DNA of 64,000 nucleotides from Clostridia bacterium (lineage in GTDB: Bacteria > Bacillota > Clostridia > Oscillospirales > Acutalibacteraceae). A model generated the notes under the pieces. It did not search any database and was not told the DNA's origin. It worked only from the letters and a program-made list of their open reading frames with translations. Made by a program: the position numbers and the translations under genes. Location: assembly GCA_017507805.1 (NCBI GenBank), contig JAFWAC010000032.1, forward strand, positions 1-64,000, read 5' to 3'. Below, piece by piece: positions 36,743 to 46,521 of this stretch; within the stretch, counting starts at the first letter, position 1, and the number at the start of each line of letters is the position of its first letter.

Positions 36743-37219
36743 ATGGGACTTTTAGAAAAAATAAAAAACATCCTCACAATTCCTGAGGAGGACGAGTATG
36801 AGGAGGAGTTCGAGGATAGGGAGGAAATAGAAGCAAAGAAAAAATCCCCTTCCTCTGAGGTAGCACCGCAAAGGCGTCCTGAGCCTGCCGCAAGGGTTGT
36901 CGGCGGAGGAAAGGCGGGTAAAACCGTCAGCTTCAATCCGGCGCAGATGCAGGTTGTGCTTGTAAAGCCTGAAAGATATGATGATGTCACTTCGATTGCT
37001 GACCATCTCAATGACAGAAAAACAGTTGTTTTAAATCTTGAAGCGGCTGACAGGGAGCTTTCGCGCAGAATTGTTGACTTTTTAAGCGGCGCAACCTATG
37101 CTAATCACGGAAATATGCGTAAGGTTTCCAAAGGAACCTTTCTTATCGTTCCCAACGGCGTTGATATGATGGGTGAATTGATGCTTGAGGACTTTGAAGA
37201 AAGTCACATGTATTTTTAA
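36743..37219 (+). CDS. sepF: Cell division protein SepF
   Basis: 158 residues. An N-terminal amphipathic membrane-targeting helix (MGLLEKIKNIL) is followed by an acidic linker and the SepF core (about 70-158) with 'VVLVKPERYDDVTSIADHL' and 'DRKTVVLNLE...RIVDFLSGATYA'. SepF bundles FtsZ and ties it to the membrane. RBS AAAGGAGC. Its stop shares one base with the ylmH start. Confidence 0.95.
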   Translation: MGLLEKIKNILTIPEEDEYEEEFEDREEIEAKKKSPSSEVAPQRRPEPAARVVGGGKAGKTVSFNPAQMQVVLVKPERYDDVTSIADHLNDRKTVVLNLEAADRELSRRIVDFLSGATYANHGNMRKVSKGTFLIVPNGVDMMGELMLEDFEESHMYF

Positions 37220-37953
37220 TGGATACAGAGCTTCTTGTAGCAAGAATTAAGGATACTGCCGATATTTGCGATAAAACACAGAAACCGAAATTTCTTGGAT
37301 TTCTTTCTGCCGAAGAGGCTGTTTTAGCTGAAAGACTGCTAAAAACCTCAATTGTATCTTTCAAGCTTTTCGGCGGATATGAGGATGCACAGCGTGTGAT
37401 GCTCGGATGCTTTCCCGATTGGGTGGAAAACCGAAAATTTCCTATCACTCCAATCACCTTCACATATCGCCCGGTTGACACTTTAAGCCACCGTGATTTT
37501 TTAGGAAGTCTTATGGCTTTAGGTCTTAAAAGAGAGGCGGTTGGCGATATACTGATAGAGCAGGGAAAAGCTGTTGTTTTTGTAACTGATGAGGTTGCCG
37601 ATTATATTATAAATCAAATCCAAAAAATCGGCAGAACAGGTGTCATATCGCAGCTCGGATACTGTTCACCTTTGCCGCAAGCCGGTGTGCTTGCAGAGTT
37701 TTCGGACACAATTGCTTCCGAAAGACTTGATTGTGTTATTTCGGCGCTTTGCAAAATTTCCCGCGGTGCGGCTGTTGAAAAAATATCCGAGGGTTATGTT
37801 CGGGTTAATTCGGTTTTGTGTGAAAAGATTACCAGAACGGTTGTAGAAGGCGATGTAATAACTGTTCGCGGCAACGGAAAATTCGTTGCCGATTCGCTGT
37901 CTGATAAAACAAAAAAGAACCGTATTGTCTTTAAATACAGAAAATACATATAG
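37219..37953 (+). CDS. ylmH: YlmH family S4-domain RNA-binding protein
   Basis: 244 residues. An N-terminal YlmH domain ('FLGFLSAEEAVLAERLL', 'FPITPITFTYRP', 'LSHRDFLGSLMALGLKREAV') precedes an S4 domain (about 175-240, 'LDCVISALCKISRGAAVEKI'). In Bacillus YlmH acts on stalled ribosomes in quality control. It sits in the conserved sepF-ylmH-divIVA order, overlapping sepF by 1 bp. Confidence 0.9.
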   Translation: MDTELLVARIKDTADICDKTQKPKFLGFLSAEEAVLAERLLKTSIVSFKLFGGYEDAQRVMLGCFPDWVENRKFPITPITFTYRPVDTLSHRDFLGSLMALGLKREAVGDILIEQGKAVVFVTDEVADYIINQIQKIGRTGVISQLGYCSPLPQAGVLAEFSDTIASERLDCVISALCKISRGAAVEKISEGYVRVNSVLCEKITRTVVEGDVITVRGNGKFVADSLSDKTKKNRIVFKYRKYI

Positions 37954-37968
37954 AGGTGGTTTGTAATT

Positions 37969-38739
37969 ATGCTTAATGCGGCCGAAATTAAAAATATCCG
38001 TTTTTCAAAAAGTGTCGGCGGATATAAACAGGAAGAGGTTGAAATCTTTCTTGACAAGGTTGTAGCAGATTATGCAATGTTTGAGAGAACGGTTAAGGAT
38101 TTCCAACAAAAAATTGAGGAAATCACTAAGGAAAATGAGGAACTGAAGGCATCACAAAGCAGTATTCAAAATGTTTTGTTAAGTGCACAGCGCCTTGCTG
38201 ACCGCATTGTGAATGAAGCAAAGGAAAAGAGTGAGGAAATAATCCGTAACGCAGAGGCAAATATTTCTGTAATAACCGCCCGTGAAAAGGAGCTTTCTGC
38301 AACCTTTGAATTAAAAGCACAGGATAGAAAGAATGCTTTAGAAAAAGAGCTTGCCGATATGGTTAATAATGCAAAGGTAAAGGCTGAAAGTATTACTGCC
38401 GCAGCAGAGGACAGTGTTGCCCGTCAACAGCTTTTATACGATAAGCTTAAAATGGAAATTGCCGCTTTTAAGGCTGGGGTCACTGCAAAATACAAGGAAC
38501 ATCTCGAAATTTTGAGTACAATACCTGACTCTGTTCCTATGGACCCGAAGCGTATGGCTGAAGTGGTTGCCACCACCTTGGAAAAGGAACCAAAGGCGGA
38601 GGAGTTTATTAAGCCCACAACATCAGCGGAAAAGGAAGCTTCCTCCCAAAAGAATTTTTTTGATGAACCCAAAGAAGAAAAAGACTTCGGATTTAAGGTA
38701 GAGAATACCGATGCTTCCGATGACGAATGGGAAGATTAA
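37969..38739 (+). CDS. divIVA: DivIVA-domain protein
   Basis: 256 residues. The N-terminal lipid-binding domain is seen in 'IRFSKSVGGYKQEEVEIFLD', followed by a long coiled coil (about 35-180) and an acidic tail. DivIVA proteins mark curved membrane at poles and septa and recruit division or sporulation partners. Larger than Bacillus DivIVA because of the tail. RBS AGAGGTGG at 37952-37959. Confidence 0.9.
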   Translation: MLNAAEIKNIRFSKSVGGYKQEEVEIFLDKVVADYAMFERTVKDFQQKIEEITKENEELKASQSSIQNVLLSAQRLADRIVNEAKEKSEEIIRNAEANISVITAREKELSATFELKAQDRKNALEKELADMVNNAKVKAESITAAAEDSVARQQLLYDKLKMEIAAFKAGVTAKYKEHLEILSTIPDSVPMDPKRMAEVVATTLEKEPKAEEFIKPTTSAEKEASSQKNFFDEPKEEKDFGFKVENTDASDDEWED

Positions 38740-38754
38740 CAGGGGAGATAAGCT

Positions 38755-39273
38755 TTGATTTCGTGTGTTTTCGCTTTGATTTGCTCGGTTATAGTTCTGC
38801 TCTTAGATCAGCTCACAAAAGCGTATGTTGCCGCTGAGTTCACTTTGGGACAGTCTGCTGAGCTTATAAACGGATTTGTTGAGCTTAGCTATATTCACAA
38901 TCGCGGCGCGGCTTGGGGAATATTCAACGGCAATACTTTTTTCCTTTTAGCAATTACTGCAGTTACTATGATAGTATGCATTATTTTTTTGATAAAAACA
39001 GGCTTTAAAAAACCACTGCTTTTTTGGGCAGTGTCTTTGGTGATTTCAGGCGGTTTGGGAAATTTGATTGACCGAATTTTCAGAAACGGAAATGTTATTG
39101 ATTTCTTTCATTTTGAATTTTGGCCGCAGTTTCCCGTGTTCAATGTTGCTGATTGTGCAATTGTTATCGGCGCAGGCTTGCTTCTGCTTTATTTTGTCAT
39201 TGATGCAATAACAGAGTATAAGAATAAAGACAACGCCGAAAAAACGGAGCTTTCTGAAAATGCAGATAGTTGA
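38755..39273 (+). CDS. lspA: Lipoprotein signal peptidase LspA
   Basis: 172 residues, four membrane segments. Conserved 'LLDQLTKAYV', 'YIHNRGAAWGIF', 'GGLGNLIDRI', and the catalytic Asp pair in 'NVIDFFHF' and 'FNVADCAIV'. It removes signal peptides from lipoproteins such as those encoded at 8827, 43009 and 57972. The start is TTG 38755, 7 nt after GGGGAG. Overlaps rluD by 14 bp. Confidence 0.96.
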   Translation: MISCVFALICSVIVLLLDQLTKAYVAAEFTLGQSAELINGFVELSYIHNRGAAWGIFNGNTFFLLAITAVTMIVCIIFLIKTGFKKPLLFWAVSLVISGGLGNLIDRIFRNGNVIDFFHFEFWPQFPVFNVADCAIVIGAGLLLLYFVIDAITEYKNKDNAEKTELSENADS

Positions 39274-40168
39274 GGAGATTTTTAACGGTGACGAGCTTAC
39301 AAGGCTTGATGCTTTTATTCCGCAATTTACCGAGCTTTCCCGTTCGCGTGCGGCAGAGCTGATTGAGACGGGAAATGTTACTGTAAACGGCAGCAAAGCT
39401 TCGAAAAAGCTAAAGCTTCATAACGGCGATAAGGTGAAGGTTGTTATTCCCCGACCGCAAGAATATACTGCTATACCTGAAAATATTCCGCTTGATATAG
39501 TGTATGAGGATGATTTTCTCCTTGTTGTTAATAAGCCGAAGGGTATGGTTGTTCATCCTGCGGCAGGAAATTATGACGGAACGCTTGTAAATGCTCTTAT
39601 GTATCATTGCGGGGCTTCCTTGTCCGGTATCAACGGTGTGATGCGCCCGGGAATAGTACATAGAATTGATAAAAATACCAGCGGTCTTTTAATGGTTGCA
39701 AAAAACGATTATTCCCACAACTCATTGGCTTTACAAATCAAGGAACATTCCTTCACGCGTGAATATGCCGCAGTGGTTTACGGTAATTTAAAAAACGATG
39801 AGGGTACTATAAATGCTCCGATAGGCAGACATCCAGTAAAGCGAAAGCAAATGGCTGTTGTGTCAAGCGGGGGCAGGGATGCCGTTACTCATTATAAGGT
39901 TGTCGAAAGGCTTAACGGTTTTACATATACAAATTTGCGCCTTGAAACCGGAAGAACACATCAGATAAGGGTACATATGGCATATATCGGACATCCTGTA
40001 GCAGGTGATGATGTCTACGGGCCTAAAAGGGTTATTACCGAGCTTTGCGGTCAATGCTTGCATGCTCAAAAAATCGGTTTTGTTCATCCTGATAGTAAGC
40101 AGTATATGGAATTCACTTCTTCCTTACCGAACTATTTTGTTAATTTTTTAAATAGGAGTAGAATTTAA
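39260..40168 (+). CDS. rluD: RluD family 23S rRNA pseudouridine synthase
   Basis: 302 residues. An N-terminal S4 domain (about 12-70) precedes the catalytic domain with 'VVNKPKGMVVHPAAGN' and HRIDKNTSGLL; Asp137 is the catalytic residue. It converts uridines in 23S rRNA to pseudouridine. Its stop shares a base with the next ATG. Confidence 0.94.
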   Translation: MQIVEEIFNGDELTRLDAFIPQFTELSRSRAAELIETGNVTVNGSKASKKLKLHNGDKVKVVIPRPQEYTAIPENIPLDIVYEDDFLLVVNKPKGMVVHPAAGNYDGTLVNALMYHCGASLSGINGVMRPGIVHRIDKNTSGLLMVAKNDYSHNSLALQIKEHSFTREYAAVVYGNLKNDEGTINAPIGRHPVKRKQMAVVSSGGRDAVTHYKVVERLNGFTYTNLRLETGRTHQIRVHMAYIGHPVAGDDVYGPKRVITELCGQCLHAQKIGFVHPDSKQYMEFTSSLPNYFVNFLNRSRI

Positions 40169-40998
40169 TGGGAATATTTAGCGGTTGCTTATTAGCAAGT
40201 GATATTGACGGTACTTTAATGAATAACGGATACATTAATCCTAAGAATATTGAGAGGATTAAATATTTTGTAGAAAACGGCGGCTGCTTTGTTCTTTGCA
40301 CCGGTAGAAGCTTAGGTGCCATTAATATGGTTATTGAAAAGATAGATTGTATTTCCTATGCTATTGTTTTGAACGGCTGTGCAATTTATGATTTTAATAA
40401 AAATAAGCCGGTTTTTGAAAACTTTGTTCCCGAAAAGGATTATAAAATAGCAGAGCATGTTATTCAAAGTGGTATTAATGTGGGAATAGAGGCCCATGTA
40501 AGCGGCGAGGTTTTTAATCTTAAGGTTACTCAGGAAACAATCGACCATCAAGCTTATGAATGGCTTAAAAGTAAGGATGTCTCGTTTAAAGAGGCATGCA
40601 AATATAAATGGAATAAGGTGCTTTATGCCTTTGACAATGCTGAGGATGCCGAAAAAATCAAAAAGCTTATTTCTGAACAAAAGACCGATTGCTTTTTCCT
40701 TGACACCTGTGCTGTGATTGACGGTCACCTCAGAAATTATTACGAGCAGTTACCCAAAGGTGTTTCTAAAGACAAGGCGCTTTTGCAATTGGCGAAGCTT
40801 TTAGGTATAAAGAGGGAACGGGTTTTTGCTGCAGGGGATTATTTTAATGATATTGAAATGTTAAAAACGGCTCATGTTTCCGCTGTCCCTATGGATTCTC
40901 CTGATGAGGTTAAGCAATGTGCAGATTATTTAACTGTATCTTGCGATGACGGGGCGGTAGCCGATTTTATAGATTATTTAGGTAAATTATTGTCGTAA
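40168..40998 (+). CDS. Cof-type HAD-IIB phosphatase
   Basis: 276 residues. Motif I 'ASDIDGTLMN', motif II 'LCTGRS', motif III Lys in 'PKGVSKDKAL', motif IV 'GDYFNDIEM'. Same class as the HAD at 7002, with a C2 cap. Probably dephosphorylates a small sugar phosphate; substrate unknown. Coupled to rluD and followed by the transketolase genes, which may hint at a sugar-phosphate substrate. Confidence 0.86.
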   Translation: MGIFSGCLLASDIDGTLMNNGYINPKNIERIKYFVENGGCFVLCTGRSLGAINMVIEKIDCISYAIVLNGCAIYDFNKNKPVFENFVPEKDYKIAEHVIQSGINVGIEAHVSGEVFNLKVTQETIDHQAYEWLKSKDVSFKEACKYKWNKVLYAFDNAEDAEKIKKLISEQKTDCFFLDTCAVIDGHLRNYYEQLPKGVSKDKALLQLAKLLGIKRERVFAAGDYFNDIEMLKTAHVSAVPMDSPDEVKQCADYLTVSCDDGAVADFIDYLGKLLS

Positions 40999-41031
40999 AA
41001 AAGCGGCATTTAATATGAAAGGATGGAAAAG

Positions 41032-41868
41032 ATGGACAGTGCAGTTAAAAAGGAATTACAGGTCACTGCTTGTAAGGTAAGAATGGGCATTATCGAAGGG
41101 GTACATGCCGCAAAATCCGGTCATCCGGGCGGCTCACTTTCTTGTGCAGATATTTTAACCTATCTTTATTTCAAGCATATGAATGTTGATTCTCAAAATC
41201 CCAAAAAGGAGGATAGGGACCGTTTTGTTCTCTCAAAGGGACATGCGGCGCCTGCTTTGTATTCTGTTTTGGCACATCGCGGTTATTTTGATACAGAGCT
41301 GCTTAACACCTTGCGTCAACCCGAAAGTATTTTACAGGGTCACCCCGATATGAAGCATATACCCGGAGTTGATATGTCATCCGGTTCTTTGGGACAGGGC
41401 ATTTCAGCAGCGGTAGGGATGGCTCTTTCGGCTAAGCATTTCGGTGACACCTATAATGTGTATTCGGTTTTGGGTGACGGTGAAATAGAGGAAGGTCAGG
41501 TTTGGGAGGCTGCTATGTTTGCCGCAAACAAGGGACTTTCTAATTTGACCGTATTTGTTGATTTGAATAATCTTCAGATTGACGGTACTATTGATGAGGT
41601 AAACTCCGCAAAGCCCGTGGATAAAAAGTTTGAAGCCTTTAATTGGCATACAATTGTGATTGACGGTCATGATTTTGAGCAAATTGAAGCCGCCCTGAAA
41701 GAGGCTGCTGCTATTGACAAGCCGGTTGCAATTATCGCTAACACCGTTAAGGGTAAAGGTGTTTCTTACATGGAAAATGCAGTTGGTTGGCATGGCTCTG
41801 CTCCTAATGATGAGTTGTATGAGCAGGCAATGGCAGAGCTTAAAAATGCTCTTGCTGAGCTTCAATAA
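41032..41868 (+). CDS. Transketolase, N-terminal (TPP-binding) half
   Basis: 278 residues from ATG 41032 (AAAGG 9 nt upstream; ATG 41023 is too close). It has 'GHPGGSLSCADILTYLYFKH' and the thiamine diphosphate motif GDGEIEEGQVWEAA ending in VDLNN. Transketolase is split into two proteins in many Firmicutes and archaea; the other half is next. Together they move two-carbon units in the non-oxidative pentose phosphate pathway. Confidence 0.94.
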   Translation: MDSAVKKELQVTACKVRMGIIEGVHAAKSGHPGGSLSCADILTYLYFKHMNVDSQNPKKEDRDRFVLSKGHAAPALYSVLAHRGYFDTELLNTLRQPESILQGHPDMKHIPGVDMSSGSLGQGISAAVGMALSAKHFGDTYNVYSVLGDGEIEEGQVWEAAMFAANKGLSNLTVFVDLNNLQIDGTIDEVNSAKPVDKKFEAFNWHTIVIDGHDFEQIEAALKEAAAIDKPVAIIANTVKGKGVSYMENAVGWHGSAPNDELYEQAMAELKNALAELQ

Positions 41869-41882
41869 GGAGGAAATGCAAA

Positions 41883-42830
41883 ATGTCAGAAATTAAAAAG
41901 GTTGCAACAAGAGCAGGCTTTGGTACAGCCCTGGTTGAATTGGGCGCTAAAAGAGATGACTTTGTTGTGTTGGATGCAGACCTTGCAGCGGCAACACAAA
42001 CCGGAATGTTCAAAAAAGCATTCCCGGAAAGATTTTATGATTGCGGTATCGCAGAACAAAATATGATGGGTATTGCCGCAGGTATTGCCGCAACAGGAAA
42101 AAAGGTGATTTGCAGCTCCTTTGCAATGTTTGCTGCAGGACGCGCTTACGAGCAGGTTAGAAATTCTGTCGGCTATCCTCACCTTAATGTTATAATCGGA
42201 GCTACCCATGCCGGTATTTCTGTTGGCGAAGATGGTGCTACACATCAATGCTGTGAGGATATTGCGCTTATGCGTACCATCCCCGGAATGACAATTATCA
42301 ATCCTGCCGATGAAACCGAAGCAAAGTTAGCTGTTGAAGCTGCTTTAGAGGTTGACGGTCCTGTTTATATGCGTTTTGGTCGCCTTGCCGTTCCGGTTAT
42401 TTTTGGTGATGATTATAAGTTTGAAATCGGTAAGGGCGTTGAGCTTAAGGACGGTACTGATGTTACAATTATCGCTACCGGTCTTATGGTTGACGAAGCA
42501 ATGCAGGCTTATGAGCTGTTGAAGCAGGAGGGTATAAGCGCACGCATTATTAATATGCATACCATAAAGCCTTTGGATAAAGAAATAGTATTCAAGGCGG
42601 CTAAAGAAACAGGTGCTATCGTAACCGCAGAGGAGCATTCTGTAATCGGCGGTCTCGGCAGTGCAGTAAGTGAGGTTTTAGCTGAGGAATATCCCGTTCC
42701 GGTTGTAAAGCTTGGCGTTTACGATGTATTCGGTCATTCCGGTCCGGCACCTAAATTACTTGACGAGTTCGGTTTAAGAGCAGTAAACATTGTTGAAAAA
42801 GCAAAAAAAGCTATCGCAATGAAAAAATAA
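41883..42830 (+). CDS. Transketolase, C-terminal half
   Basis: 315 residues. The pyrimidine-binding domain has 'FYDCGIAEQNMMGIAAGIA' with the conserved Glu that activates thiamine diphosphate, then the C-terminal domain ('HTIKPLDKEIV', 'TAEEHSVIGGLGSAVSEVLA'). RBS AAGGAGG, 14 bp after the first half. Last gene of the long run. Confidence 0.94.
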   Translation: MSEIKKVATRAGFGTALVELGAKRDDFVVLDADLAAATQTGMFKKAFPERFYDCGIAEQNMMGIAAGIAATGKKVICSSFAMFAAGRAYEQVRNSVGYPHLNVIIGATHAGISVGEDGATHQCCEDIALMRTIPGMTIINPADETEAKLAVEAALEVDGPVYMRFGRLAVPVIFGDDYKFEIGKGVELKDGTDVTIIATGLMVDEAMQAYELLKQEGISARIINMHTIKPLDKEIVFKAAKETGAIVTAEEHSVIGGLGSAVSEVLAEEYPVPVVKLGVYDVFGHSGPAPKLLDEFGLRAVNIVEKAKKAIAMKK

Positions 42831-42884
42831 TATATATAAGAATAAACCGTAAGGTATTACGGGTTGTACTCTTAAGGACATTAA

Positions 42885-42921
42885 AAAAGGATGTGTAGAA
42901 ATTCTACACATCCTTTTAATT
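42885..42921 (+). terminator. Terminator closing the miaB-tktC run
   Basis: A perfect 16-bp inverted repeat (42885-42900 with 42902-42917, AAAAGGATGTGTAGAA and its complement) followed by TTTTAATTTT. It also faces the convergent lipoprotein gene. The 140 bp to 43009 hold nothing else I can identify. Confidence 0.85.
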
Positions 42922-43008
42922 TTGTCTCATACCGTAACAAACAGGGAAAATACACACCTCTATTTCCACTTGTTATGTGAACCTAAAACCATTAAAATAC
43001 TTATTCTT

Positions 43009-43503
43009 TTATATGTCGTTGTGGAAGTAATATAGGGTTTGAGTTTGTGTGTCAAAAAAGTAAATATCATAATACACAAGCGAAGAGGTTTTTGTTCCAT
43101 CATCCCAAGTAGTAGTTGATTTTTTAGATTCTATATAAAAGTAATCCTCATTATCAATAACGGTTCTATCAAAATAATAGTTTACAACAATTTCGCATGA
43201 AGCGTCATCTTCTTGAAAAGTTTCAATCCAAGATTCAAAATCGTCTAAATGCTCGTTAATTTCATTTAAATCAGATTCGCTTATTTGAGTAAAGTATTTA
43301 TTTTCTGCAAAATCTACGGAATCATAATGATACTTTGCATAAACAGTATAGTCCTGAAATTCTCCTTGCGTGTAAAATACGCTGTCTTTATATTTGCCCA
43401 ATGATTTTAAAACCCCACGCTTTGGTGCTGTACACGCAGAAAGAGATATTACAATCACAAAAATACAAAGGCTAACAATTGCGTTTTTTGTTAAATATTT
43501 CAT
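43009..43503 (-). CDS. Small lipoprotein of unknown function
   Basis: 164 residues. The signal peptide ends in LSAC with Cys24 as the lipidation site, so LspA would process it and leave it on the outer face of the membrane. The rest is acidic and Tyr-rich ('[18 protein letters not shown]', '[20 protein letters not shown]') and matches no family I recognise. It is last in the AraC-GH36 operon, 19 bp after the GH36 stop; a sugar-related role is only inference. Confidence 0.7.
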   Translation of the reverse strand: MKYLTKNAIVSLCIFVIVISLSACTAPKRGVLKSLGKYKDSVFYTQGEFQDYTVYAKYHYDSVDFAENKYFTQISESDLNEINEHLDDFESWIETFQEDDASCEIVVNYYFDRTVIDNEDYFYIESKKSTTTWDDGTKTSSLVYYDIYFFDTQTQTLYYFHNDI

Positions 43504-43522
43504 AGTAAAATTTTCCTATTAT

Positions 43523-45652
43523 TTAACCGTCAATTTCGAGTTTTTTTAAATATATGCTTGTAGCAGTATATTGAGACATTGGTCTTACCTTAAGGGTGTT
43601 GCCGTTTTTTGAAATTACTGTATTGTAGAACTCCGCGGCAACGCTGTAGCCTGACGGTATCGGAATACAGATTTCTGTTTTACACGGATTTTTAAAAGCA
43701 TGAGCTATTACAAGAATTTCATCCTTACCTTGTCTCACTGCCACCTGCGTTCCTTCGGCGTGACGCATTGAAGCACTGCGATTACCGTAAATGCGGGTGG
43801 TTCCTTTCATTAAAATGTTGTGAAGCTTATTATAGTAATCGATTCCGTTTTCGAAAATTTCCCATTGCTCGTCTGTAAGCTCTGTTATATCACCTGACAT
43901 ACAAAGCCTTCCGAAAAATGCACCGCAAAGAGAATAAATTTCACGCTCGGTTGTATCGTCATTGTGTAATACCGACCATAAAAGCTCCTGACGAGGTAGC
44001 ATAAGATTATGAAGATTTGCCGCGATGTAGGGTATTTCCTTACATTCGTGTGCATCTGTTGCAGAGGTAACACCTGTAAGCCCCATCATAAGCGGTTCTG
44101 CTCTATGACCTCCCGAAGCGCAGTTTTCTATTACAATATCGGGGATTTCCTGTTTAATTTTTCGGAAAAAGTCACAAACTGCACTTAAATGGCTGTTAAG
44201 TCCCGCACCTAAGCTGTCATCACCGTCACAGCCGATGCCGATACTACCGTTATAATCCACCTTAAGGTAGCCAAAGCCACAAACTTTTAAAAGACCGATA
44301 ACATGCTCTGTAAGGTGATTTATAACCTCAGGTTTTCTTAAATCCCAGAATTTCCTCCAACCTGCACAATTAATAACAATACCGTGTTTTTTAAGGAAAA
44401 GATCTTCGTGAGTATCATAAAGAGGGCATTTAAGTGTGACACATTCAAAATCAAACCAAATTCCGGGCACCATACCTAAAGCTCTTATTTGGTCGCAAAG
44501 AGCTTTCATATCGGGGAATATTTTTTTATCAATTTCCCAAATTCCGTTACCCTGCTGTGCGTTGTAGCACCCTTCGCTCCAACCGGCATCGATTACCATA
44601 TATTTTATTCCGCGGTTTTTAAGTGCTTCTGCATAGGTAAGCATTTTTTCTTGGGTGGGGAAGCCCCATGATGTGCAATATTCGTTATATTGCACTGCAA
44701 AAAGCTCAGCTTCGCCATAGGCATCGCAAGGAATGTTGTAAAGCTGTGTAATTCGGGAGCAAGCATCCTCCAAATCAATATCGGAGGTGCTTATATATGC
44801 CTCCGGAGAGACAAGTTTTTCTCCGGGTGACACATTTTTAAACCAACTGCCAAATTCTGCATCGGCATAGCCGCCGGAAAAAGAGAGGGTGTCAGAAAGA
44901 CGGGTAAGCTCCATTTGCCAAGAACCGTTGTGTGCAAGAGAAGCTGCCCAGAAAACACCTTGCTCACTGTCCTCAACAGCCGCTGTTGGGAAATATTTTG
45001 TGGTTGGGTGACTTCCAATCGAACCGAATTTTTCATTTGGTCTGAAGCAATGCAACCACGGTTTTTCAAGTCCTAACTGCTCTATGGTAGATACATTATG
45101 TCTGCCCTCTAAGCTCCAACCGCCGTGAAAACGGTGCAGCTTTATTTTACCTGTCATATCACCCTCAGAGAAAGGGGAGAGGTTATCAAGTGAAAAGCTC
45201 GATAATAACTCAACACAGAAATTCCTGTCGCTTTCATTTTTAAACTCGGTTTTAACTTTAAAGGCATCAAAGCCTTTTCTGTATTCGAGTGTATGTGTTA
45301 CGCTGTATCCCTCGTCAGAACGCATAATTGTAATAACGATACAGTTGTTTTCGCTTTCCTCTAAGCTTTGGCTAATAAACTTCAGCCTTTCAAGATTTTC
45401 CGCAAGCTTTAATGTGTTGCCGTTGGCAGGTCCGCTGTGGTGATGACTTAAATGCACCTGTGCTATTGACCCCGTAACCCATTGACGGCTGAAATCAGCA
45501 CGCGGATTTACCTCTGTGATATTAGGCAATTCCCAACTTTTAGCAAGCTTGATTTCTTTTTTTTCGGGGACAAGGTGCATAATCACCTTGTCTTCATCGT
45601 CTATTATATAAATAACTACTGTATCGCCGAATTTATATCTTTTTGTCTGCAT
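43523..45652 (-). CDS. GH36 alpha-galactosidase
   Basis: 709 residues, no signal peptide. An N-terminal beta-sandwich (about 1-310) precedes a TIM barrel with 'YMVIDAGWSEGCY' (about 356), the nucleophile Asp in LKVDYNGSIGIG (about 467), 'ENCASGGHR' and the acid/base Asp in SATDAHE (about 531). A C-terminal beta domain follows. It removes terminal alpha-galactose from imported oligosaccharides such as raffinose-type sugars. ATG follows GGGAGGAAAA. Co-transcribed with the AraC gene 26 bp upstream. Confidence 0.9.
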   Translation of the reverse strand: MQTKRYKFGDTVVIYIIDDEDKVIMHLVPEKKEIKLAKSWELPNITEVNPRADFSRQWVTGSIAQVHLSHHHSGPANGNTLKLAENLERLKFISQSLEESENNCIVITIMRSDEGYSVTHTLEYRKGFDAFKVKTEFKNESDRNFCVELLSSFSLDNLSPFSEGDMTGKIKLHRFHGGWSLEGRHNVSTIEQLGLEKPWLHCFRPNEKFGSIGSHPTTKYFPTAAVEDSEQGVFWAASLAHNGSWQMELTRLSDTLSFSGGYADAEFGSWFKNVSPGEKLVSPEAYISTSDIDLEDACSRITQLYNIPCDAYGEAELFAVQYNEYCTSWGFPTQEKMLTYAEALKNRGIKYMVIDAGWSEGCYNAQQGNGIWEIDKKIFPDMKALCDQIRALGMVPGIWFDFECVTLKCPLYDTHEDLFLKKHGIVINCAGWRKFWDLRKPEVINHLTEHVIGLLKVCGFGYLKVDYNGSIGIGCDGDDSLGAGLNSHLSAVCDFFRKIKQEIPDIVIENCASGGHRAEPLMMGLTGVTSATDAHECKEIPYIAANLHNLMLPRQELLWSVLHNDDTTEREIYSLCGAFFGRLCMSGDITELTDEQWEIFENGIDYYNKLHNILMKGTTRIYGNRSASMRHAEGTQVAVRQGKDEILVIAHAFKNPCKTEICIPIPSGYSVAAEFYNTVISKNGNTLKVRPMSQYTATSIYLKKLEIDG

Positions 45653-45678
45653 AAATTTTCCTCCCTATAGTAAATATT

Positions 45679-46440
45679 TTAAAAATGTTTTCTGTATTCT
45701 GATGGTAGATAACCTGTTACTTTTTTAAAATATTTGGAAAAATGATTGTAATCATTAAAGCCGCAAAGCTCACTGATTTTAACTAACGATAAATCACCGC
45801 TTTGTAAATAATTTTGTGCCAAAAGTATGCGTTCCTTCATTATAACATCATATATGCTGGTGTTAAGCTCCTGCTTGAAAAGATTACAGCAATAGGATGG
45901 CGACAGCGATACCTGTTCCGCTACATCGCGCAGTGAGATGCGTTCTGTATAATGCTCGGAAATGTATTTCAACATAATTTTTAAATGCGGATTTATGTAG
46001 TTGTTTTTAAGACGCTCCCGTAGATATGCAATTATAAGACTTATACAAATACTTGTTTGTTCATCATAATATTGCCGCAATGGGAGAAAATGTGTTCCTC
46101 CAAATATATTCTCCAAAACATGGTATATGTCTCTGAGCTCCGAGGTAAAACAGTTTTCGAGATAATCAGGCAAATCAATGTTACCGTCATAAAAGAAATT
46201 AAGACTGTAATAATGCGTTTGCGTGTCAGAACGCTTGAACAGAACCCGATGATCTCCGGGGCGTATCAAAATACCGTTTCCGGATGATATTGTGTAATGC
46301 TTATCGTTGATTTTATAAAAAAATTCGCCTTTTATTACGAAAGTGAGATCGTAATAGTTGATATAATCATCCAAAGATAGCGATGGAGTTGTTTTGTAAT
46401 TTCTGTGGGTGTAAAGCCTTAGCTTATAATCATTCGACAA
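45679..46440 (-). CDS. AraC family transcriptional regulator
   Basis: 253 residues. An N-terminal cupin (about 15-100, 'GEFFYKINDKHYTISSGNGI') and a C-terminal double HTH with 'ISLRDVAEQVSLSPSYCCNL' and 'KISELCGFNDYNHFSKYFKK'. The start is TTG 46440 after GGGAGTGA. It heads the operon with the alpha-galactosidase, so it probably responds to a galactoside and may also act on the divergent secreted-protein gene. The leader contains an AGCGGT/ACCGCC hairpin. Confidence 0.87.
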   Translation of the reverse strand: MSNDYKLRLYTHRNYKTTPSLSLDDYINYYDLTFVIKGEFFYKINDKHYTISSGNGILIRPGDHRVLFKRSDTQTHYYSLNFFYDGNIDLPDYLENCFTSELRDIYHVLENIFGGTHFLPLRQYYDEQTSICISLIIAYLRERLKNNYINPHLKIMLKYISEHYTERISLRDVAEQVSLSPSYCCNLFKQELNTSIYDVIMKERILLAQNYLQSGDLSLVKISELCGFNDYNHFSKYFKKVTGYLPSEYRKHF

Positions 46441-46492
46441 AAAATCACTCCCGTTCCGGCATGGGCGGTTTCACCGCTTAAAGCTCAGGAGC

Positions 46493-46521
46493 ATTATAGC
46501 AAGATTTTACTTTTATGTCAA
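46493..46521 (-). promoter_or_regulatory. Consensus promoter of the AraC-GH36 operon
   Basis: On the minus strand: TTGACA (46516-46521), 17-bp spacer, TATAAT (46493-46498), a perfect sigma-A match. Confidence 0.8.
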
